From assembly GCA_036768485.1 (NCBI GenBank), contig JAVLUZ010000150.1, positions 3,109,160 through 3,173,159 on the forward strand: a DNA stretch of 64,000 nt, in the 5' to 3' direction. A program made the position numbers and the translations under genes. This DNA is from Mermis nigrescens (lineage: Eukaryota; Nematoda; Enoplea; Mermithida; Mermithidae). Under the pieces are notes generated by a model. The model was not told the DNA's origin, ran no database searches, and saw only the letters and a list, made by a program, of their open reading frames with translations. Positions within the stretch are counted from its first letter, which is position 1; the number at the start of each line of letters is the position of its first letter. Below, one piece after another: positions 58,655 through 64,000 of this stretch.

Positions 58655-59955
58655 TTAAACCTACCATTAAATTATAAAGATAATAAAAGATTTAAAGCTT
58701 TAAGAAAAAGAAAATGTGGTAAATTAAAACAAATTTAAAGGATATGATGAAACATTATTGTTGAGAATAGGACGATCACGTGCTATGTATAATGACTCCT
58801 TGATTAAAAGATCAAAAGAGTTGGATGCTCGACTGATAACCTTGAAGCAATCTGATGTAATTGGATGATTGCTATTTGAGATATGTTTGTGAATAGCAGA
58901 TAAACTATCACCCTGAATTGGCTTTCCTGTAGCAAATGAGATGCCAGTATGCTCTGCCATTCTACTCCCAAAATGTCGGCGAGTTTCACCGATGTAACTA
59001 GCCATACAGCTAGAACACGTATACTTATATACTAAATTTGAGAGTAGCTTAGCAGATACAGCATCCTTGTTCTTGAAAAACCGGCTGATACACATAACAG
59101 GTTTGTAAACAAACCTTACTCTAATCTGAGGGTAAAATGCAGATATAACCTTTAGAATTCTGCTGCGTACATTGTAGCCATGCACACCAGTGTAAGGCAA
59201 AACAAGAGAATAGCATAGTTTATCACACCCAAATTTTATGTCATCACTCTTATTATAAACTTTTGTCATAAAGTCTGATATGACCGTATCAATCAAGCTA
59301 AGCGGATACTCATTTTGCAGTAGAGTCTGCTTCAGCTTGTCAATATCAGAGACAAAAGTCTGATATGAGTTACAAATCATGTGAATACGACTCACAAGTG
59401 TCTTTATTAAACCAACTTTATAGGCAAAAGGAATGAAGCTAGACAATTTGGCATAAAGGCCAGAAAATGTGGGTTTCTGATATGTTGATGTAACAATATC
59501 ATCGGACTTCCTTTCAACAAGCACATCAAGGAAATTTAATTTCTTGTCACATTCAGTTTCAAATGTGAAATTCATATTAGGATGTTGCTGATTCATGTAA
59601 TCACAGAACTTTCTAGGCTGATTTCTGTCAGAAAACACTACAAATGTGTCATCAACATAACGTACATAAAACTTGGGTCTAATCTTTATACTACAGTCTA
59701 TGAGCCACTTTGTTTCATGATGGCTCAAGAAAATGTTGGCAAGAATTGGGCCAAGCGGATTACCCATAGCAACACCATCTATCTGTTGATAGATTTTACC
59801 ATTACACGTAAAGTAACACTCTTTAACTGCGAGTTCTAGAAGCAGTTTGAATTGATGACAATTCATGTTATTTACTAACACGACATTCTGATCATCAAAT
59901 AGTTTCCTAATACATATGTCAATGGTCTCATTGAGTGGAATATTAGTGAACAATT
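58655..59955 (-). mobile_element. Penelope-like element, 5'-truncated
   Basis: The unit is bounded on both sides by reversed family A sequence, so it inserted into that array. On the minus strand it holds only the last 409 codons of the RT-endonuclease protein and a short 3' tail of about 65 bp. 5' truncation is typical of target-primed insertion. Ends are estimated to within about 20 bp. Confidence 0.8.
58724..59953 (-). CDS. Penelope-like RT with GIY-YIG endonuclease, N-terminus missing
   Basis: The open segment starts at FTNIPLNE, a conserved RT motif, and the upstream finger domain is gone. DGVAMGNPLGPILANIF (59-75) and YVDD (99-102) are the RT core and catalytic site. FLDV and TYQKPTFSG follow. 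The C-terminal GIY-YIG nuclease has YKYTC (309-313), YIG (320-322), Arg in GETRRHF, His335, the acidic LLIKESLYI segment (Glu386) and Asn near 398, with the CxxC characteristic of these elements. All nuclease landmarks are intact, so only the 5' loss inactivates it. Confidence 0.88.
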   Translation of the reverse strand: MFTNIPLNETIDICIRKLFDDQNVVLVNNMNCHQFKLLLELAVKECYFTCNGKIYQQIDGVAMGNPLGPILANIFLSHHETKWLIDCSIKIRPKFYVRYVDDTFVVFSDRNQPRKFCDYMNQQHPNMNFTFETECDKKLNFLDVLVERKSDDIVTSTYQKPTFSGLYAKLSSFIPFAYKVGLIKTLVSRIHMICNSYQTFVSDIDKLKQTLLQNEYPLSLIDTVISDFMTKVYNKSDDIKFGCDKLCYSLVLPYTGVHGYNVRSRILKVISAFYPQIRVRFVYKPVMCISRFFKNKDAVSAKLLSNLVYKYTCSSCMASYIGETRRHFGSRMAEHTGISFATGKPIQGDSLSAIHKHISNSNHPITSDCFKVISRASNSFDLLIKESLYIARDRPILNNNVSSYPLNLF

Positions 59956-60110
59956 AGCTGGTAAGCAGAAAGTAGCCCATGAGTCCTATTACATTTCTGT
60001 CAGAAAAAATATTTTGAGCGGGCAGAGTTGTTGGTGGACTTAAAGAAGACAAAAACCCGGCTGAAATCTGTCTTTACGCTCACAGATTTTTACGCTCTTT
60101 ATACTCCCCT

Positions 60111-61179
60111 TCGGAACTAATGCGAAATTTAAAAAAACGAAAAAATAAGGGTTTTAGAAAATTTAGTTTTTTCTTCCATTCTGTACTATTATATTGTATG
60201 AGGCATTCACACCGAGTTGTGAGCGCGCTGGTTAAAAAAACCGTCAGAAGTTCTTAAATGCTATAACGCTACGCTCTAAACTTAACACGCTCATTATAAA
60301 ATTCTCGGTATATGTGAGTAAACGAAAAAAAACTTTGTCGATCTTTTTATTTTCTATCTTTTAACAAATCACACCTGCAAGTGTGTCTCGTTGTAGCTGT
60401 CGGAGAGGCTTCATATGTTGGGGTACCCAAATATATTATGGGAACGAGCTAACGCGCTACCTATGATGCTCTATAAATCCTTCCAAAGGTCATGGAAACT
60501 TTTGTTGCAAAGACGCTCTCGCACCAAAATGATATTTTTCGGCTGCAGAGAAGCTCCAAAAACTGAAATTATCGGTTTTTTACTCATAACCGGACGTGCA
60601 CATAGAGGGTAAGGGGTTCTATACCCCGAAATTGAAAAAATGCAAAATTGAGTGCTTTAAATTGACCAAACACTGTGTAATTACGTAATTTTGACGTTAT
60701 TTTAGCGTTTATGCCACTTTTTTTAGCTCATTTTGTTCCGAAAAAGCTCAATTTTCGACCCCTCTCAGATCGGCCAAAGACATCGGCCATAGATCGACCA
60801 TGCAGGGCATCTATGCTGTTGGCTGTCTGATCAGGAGCGACCATGTGCATAGCATAGCCAGTCTAGAGTCGAGCCCGTTTAATTCCGGAACCAGTATGAA
60901 ATTAAAAAACCGAAAGCTTAGCTTCATCCAATTCAAAAAGTCTTAATCAAATGTATTTTATTACCTTAATTTTGTCCTATTAAAACTTGAAAAATGTCGT
61001 GTTCATCTTTTTAGAGAATCATTGAACCACTGATTTCCTCAATTATGTCGGCAGGAGATGAAGGGTAGGGCGAACTTGTAAGTTCCGAATCGACATTAGT
61101 TTCTGAGACAAAAAGTTGAATCACGAAAAATATGATTTAATCATGGGTGAATATAGATTTGGATGGTTTAATTGAATCG
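60111..61179. other. No gene recognised
   Basis: A 65-codon frame at 60415 lacks domain signs. Around 60780-60860, CGGCCA(A/T)AGA and GATCGACCATG-type short motifs recur. Otherwise featureless. Confidence 0.45.
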
Positions 61180-61860
61180 TCACAGGACAACTGTTTCACA
61201 GAAGGGTCAGCTCTATACACGTACAGTAGCGAAATTCTGGTATGTCTGGATGGCGTAAATTCGGCAAAAACCTCAAGTGCATGCTAAAAATTTAATTTAA
61301 GGGTCTACCGATTTTTAGGGGCTATTGGATTATTGAGCAGGGACGTAGCTGTGGGAGAATGGGAGGGTCCGGATTCCCCCCCCCCAAAATTAAAAAAACG
61401 GAAAAATTGGTTTTTTCACACGTTATTTTGTGCTATTTCTGGCTTAGACCCCCCTAATTGGTGTTGGTCCCCCCAAAATAGAGAGGGCCAGCTACGTGCC
61501 TGTTATTGAGGGGAGTGGAATCTAGATCCTGTACCCGCTCCCTACGTCCAAGTGCGGCCAGCTGCATGTGTTGGACACCAGCTGGATTCAGGTAAGTCTA
61601 GACGGTGAAAAACTGGCAAAAGTCTTCAAAAAACTGCTAAAAAGTCAAATTCTGATGGTCGATTTTCAAGGAACTTTACTGGATTCTCGAAAGGGATGTT
61701 AACTAGAAAGCCTCTACGCCAGTTCCCCACGCCGACGTGTAGTTAGCTCCAGCAGCTGAATTCTTGGAGTCTGATTGGTGTAAAACTAACCATGTCGAAA
61801 AAATCGATTCAAGGGTATATCGATTTTTGGGAATCTACCGGATTCTTGGGGTTCTGAACC
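61180..61860 (+). repeat. ~185-bp tandem units, about three copies
   Basis: Each unit has landmarks GCTGGATTC(A/T), TCTGGATGG/TCTAGACGG, AAAACTGGCAAAAG-like, CTAAAAA and (T)CGATTTTT followed by TACYGGATTCT. The MITE at 61338 and the foldback-like element at 61861 both inserted into this array. A related piece lies near 17260. Confidence 0.55.
61338..61502. mobile_element. hAT-like MITE, 165 bp
   Basis: The ends are CAGGGACGTAGCTG and, reversed, CAGGCACGTAGCTGG. A perfect 8-bp target duplication, TTATTGAG, lies on both sides (61330-61337, 61503-61510). Confidence 0.88.
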
Positions 61861-63059
61861 GATTGTGTCTCAAGAGCCTCACCAGTCCCAACAGCCCCAC
61901 CGTCCCAACAGCCCCACCAAGAATCCCAACAGCCCCACCAGTCCCAACAGCCCCACCAATAATCCCAACAGCCCCACCAGTCCCAACAGCCCCACCAATC
62001 CCAACAGCCCCACCAATCCCAACAGCCCCACCGTCCCAACAACCCCACCGTCCCAACAGCCCCACCGTCCCAACAGCCCCACCAATAATCCCAACAGCCC
62101 CACTAGTCCCAATAGCCCCACCAATCTCAGCAGTTCCACCGTTCCAGCAGTCCTACCGTTCCAACAGTCGCACTGTCCCAACCACACATAAGCTTGGGGG
62201 AGGGGATGTTTAGAGTTTAACCCCCTTAAACCCCCAAATTATGGTAGACCCCAGAATTCTATATTTAGCACTTTACCCCACCAGACTTTTCGCTGCCAAT
62301 TTTGGTTGCAACTACCCCACTGTTATAATCATAGCTTCATAGCTGCACGGCACGATCGGTCTGGAGAAGGAGTTTTGAGCCAAAAATGACCTCAAAACTG
62401 GCATGAATGTTAAAATAGCGTAAAAACTACGCTAATCCACATTTTCTGGCTATTTTGAAGCAGATTAGCGTGAAAGTTTTGATTTTTATTGAATTTTAAC
62501 ACTTCACATCGATCTATGCATGCAATATGCAGCTACATTTGGGCAGTACGTACTTTCCTACCTAAATTGTACGTACATGCTGTTCTTTTATGATCAAACG
62601 GAGCCCGTATAAGTTCAATAATTCAAAAGTACATCCGCCAAACGCACTTCTCGCATAATAGCAATCGCAGTAATGGTGGGGCTGCTGGGATTATTGGTGG
62701 GGCTGTTGGGACGGTGGGGCTGTTGGGACGGTGGGGTTGTTGGGACGGTGGGGCTGTTGGGACGGGTGGGGCTGTTGGGATTACTGGTGGGGCTGTTGGG
62801 ACGGTGGGGCTGTTGGGACGGTGGGGCTGTTGGGACGGTGGGGCTGTTGGGACGGTGGGGCTGTTGGGACTGGTGGGGCTGTTGGGATTGGTGGGGCTGT
62901 TGGGATTATTGGTGGGGCTGTTGGGACGGTGGGGCTGTTGGGACTGGTGGGGCTGTTGGGACGGGTGGGGCTGTTGGGATTTTTGGTGGGGCTGTTGAGA
63001 CGGTGGGGCTGTTGGGACGGTGGGGCTGCTGGGACTGGTGGGGCTCTTAAGACATCACC
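61861..63059. mobile_element. Foldback-like element with 17-bp-unit arms (complete copy)
   Basis: A perfect 8-bp target duplication, TCTGAACC (61853-61860, 63060-63067), defines the ends. The termini GATTGTGTCTCAAGAGC and, reversed, GGTGATGTCTTAAGAGC are imperfect inverted repeats. The left arm (to about 62183) has about sixteen units of CCCAACAGCCCCACCGT type, some with AATAAT or AAGAAT spacers; the right arm (62673-63055) has the same units inverted. The core of about 490 bp has no gene and includes a segment also found near 17360. The long frames through the arms are repeat artefacts. Confidence 0.82.
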
Positions 63060-63472
63060 TCTGAACCACCCCTCCCCTAACCCGCCACCTTCAACCTTCT
63101 CCCAACGCCCACCTCAGCTCAGTCTGCATCTCAATTTATAATTTCTAGTCGATCTTATACATTTAAGCAGAAACTTTTGTACATCTGTTTTGACTGCTGT
63201 GAACCTCCACACGTGCGCATCTCTTCAAACCCCAGAACCCGGCAGACCCGCCTACCCCATTAAATTGACTAGGCTAATAGAATAGCAGTTTTTTGCACTC
63301 GTCCGCTAAAAGTTATTCCCCATCCCGCTGGCATTGTAATGTTGATATATGTGGGTATCACGCCATTACTATCTAAACGAAGTGAATAAAACATAATAAA
63401 ATAAATGAAATACAGAGATAGATAATCATTATTATTATCAATACAATTATAAAGTATAAATCCTAAAAAGAG
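63060..63472. other. No gene recognised
   Basis: Short region between the foldback-like element and the last hAT-like element, with nothing identifiable. Confidence 0.5.
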
Positions 63473-64000
63473 GCGGATTTTTGGGGGCGCCGCCCGCCCT
63501 CCTCGTTGACCTAGAAATAATTGGCGAGATAAATAATGGATATGTAATGTGCAATGGTTTTTTGATCGTAATTTTTCAAACTTTTTCGGCGCTCTCGCCG
63601 GACAATACTTATTATTGACATTTATTTATTTTCTTGGCGACCTGGAAGCCATATACTTTTGCTCAGGAAATAGGTTTAAATTGATTTTAAGAGCAGAGGA
63701 AGCTTTTACAGCATATTTTTCTTCTATTTCAAAATAAAACTCTCGAAAATTCTCAACGTTCTACATCAAATACTACAGATACAGGAAGTCGAGCCACAAT
63801 CTTCCGAACGTTCTTACTCTAGAATTTCATAATTTTTCATGCGTTTCGCGTCAGATTATTGCTAAAATTACAGCGCCAAAACAACTGTTTTAAATAAAAG
63901 TAGACAACGCAAAATGCCGAAAAAACGTAATTTGAAGGGCGGATTTTCAGACCTATGTTCGGCTGTTCTCGGAAAAATTGGGATACCGCCCGCTTAGGAA
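63473..64000. mobile_element. hAT-like element (GGCGGAT family), cut by window end
   Basis: Starts GGCGGATTTTTGGGGGCG near 63473 and matches, in inverted orientation, the element at 56373-57374 over its TTGGCGAGATAAATAATGG segment and the segment encoding TFIYFLGDL. The last bases (TTGGGATACCGCCCGCTTAGGAA) resemble the opposite terminus, so the end must lie just outside the window. Confidence 0.65.

Larger units (their letters stand above)
54765..60110 (-). repeat. Family A array, reversed, interrupted by three insertions
   Basis: Pieces at 54765-55268, 57596-57634, 57834 to about 58650 and 59956 to about 60110 read on the minus strand as one continuous family A array with the usual landmarks. 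The gaps between them are a hAT-like element, a hAT MITE and a Penelope-like element. Confidence 0.68.

Noticed and set aside
61764..62213. Pro/Ser/Asn-rich and Trp/Gly-rich frames through the first arm of the foldback-like element
   Set aside because: Produced by 17-bp minisatellite units; every frame and strand gives a similar low-complexity product.
62673..63141. Gly/Leu/Trp-rich frames through the second arm
   Set aside because: Same minisatellite in reverse orientation; not coding.

Overview
The window is AT-rich, intron-containing animal DNA dominated by nested transposable elements, with few host genes. The initiator in the large LTR element is TCAGTC, which matches the arthropod TCAGT core-promoter consensus. 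Together with GIY-YIG Penelope-like, hAT, mariner-like and foldback-like elements this points to an invertebrate, most likely an arthropod. I cannot name a species.

Host genes. Three plus-strand genes (21100-22436, 43427-45801, 50589-52249) share one architecture. A first coding exon of only 27-30 nt encodes M...TL. It is followed by a phase-0 intron of 1.1-1.9 kb, then a second exon that finishes the signal peptide and encodes an unrelated small mature protein. A fourth, broken Gly/Leu/Val-rich repeat gene (9792-10693) ends with a tail resembling that of the first gene. This looks like a dispersed family of small secreted proteins with conserved leaders and divergent mature parts.

Repeats, left to right. 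A 6.4-kb block occurs twice in direct orientation (1-7180 and 23532-29940). Copy 1 carries a 791-bp miniature LTR element (TRIM, 2387-3177) and copy 2 preserves the empty site. A complete 12.1-kb Ty3/Gypsy element lies at 29965-42064, with 1084-bp LTRs, a 4-bp target duplication CAGC and a tRNA-Leu primer site. Its long reading frame runs Gag, then a herpesvirus-gB-like (class III) envelope, then protease/RT. RNase H and integrase follow in a second frame after a one-base shift, so env lies between gag and pol rather than after pol. A diverged tandem-unit repeat (here family A) occurs five times, each time beside a 0.65-0.8-kb element with long terminal inverted repeats (family B) or a fragment of one. 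In the last copy (54.1-60.1 kb, reversed) a 2.3-kb hAT-like element, a 199-bp hAT MITE and a 5'-truncated Penelope-like element have inserted.

Two foldback-like elements have arms built of 17-bp tandem units. One is in the intron of the 43.4-kb gene; the other (61861-63059) has an 8-bp target duplication. The window ends inside another copy of a hAT-like element. No rRNA gene, intact tRNA gene or CRISPR array was seen.
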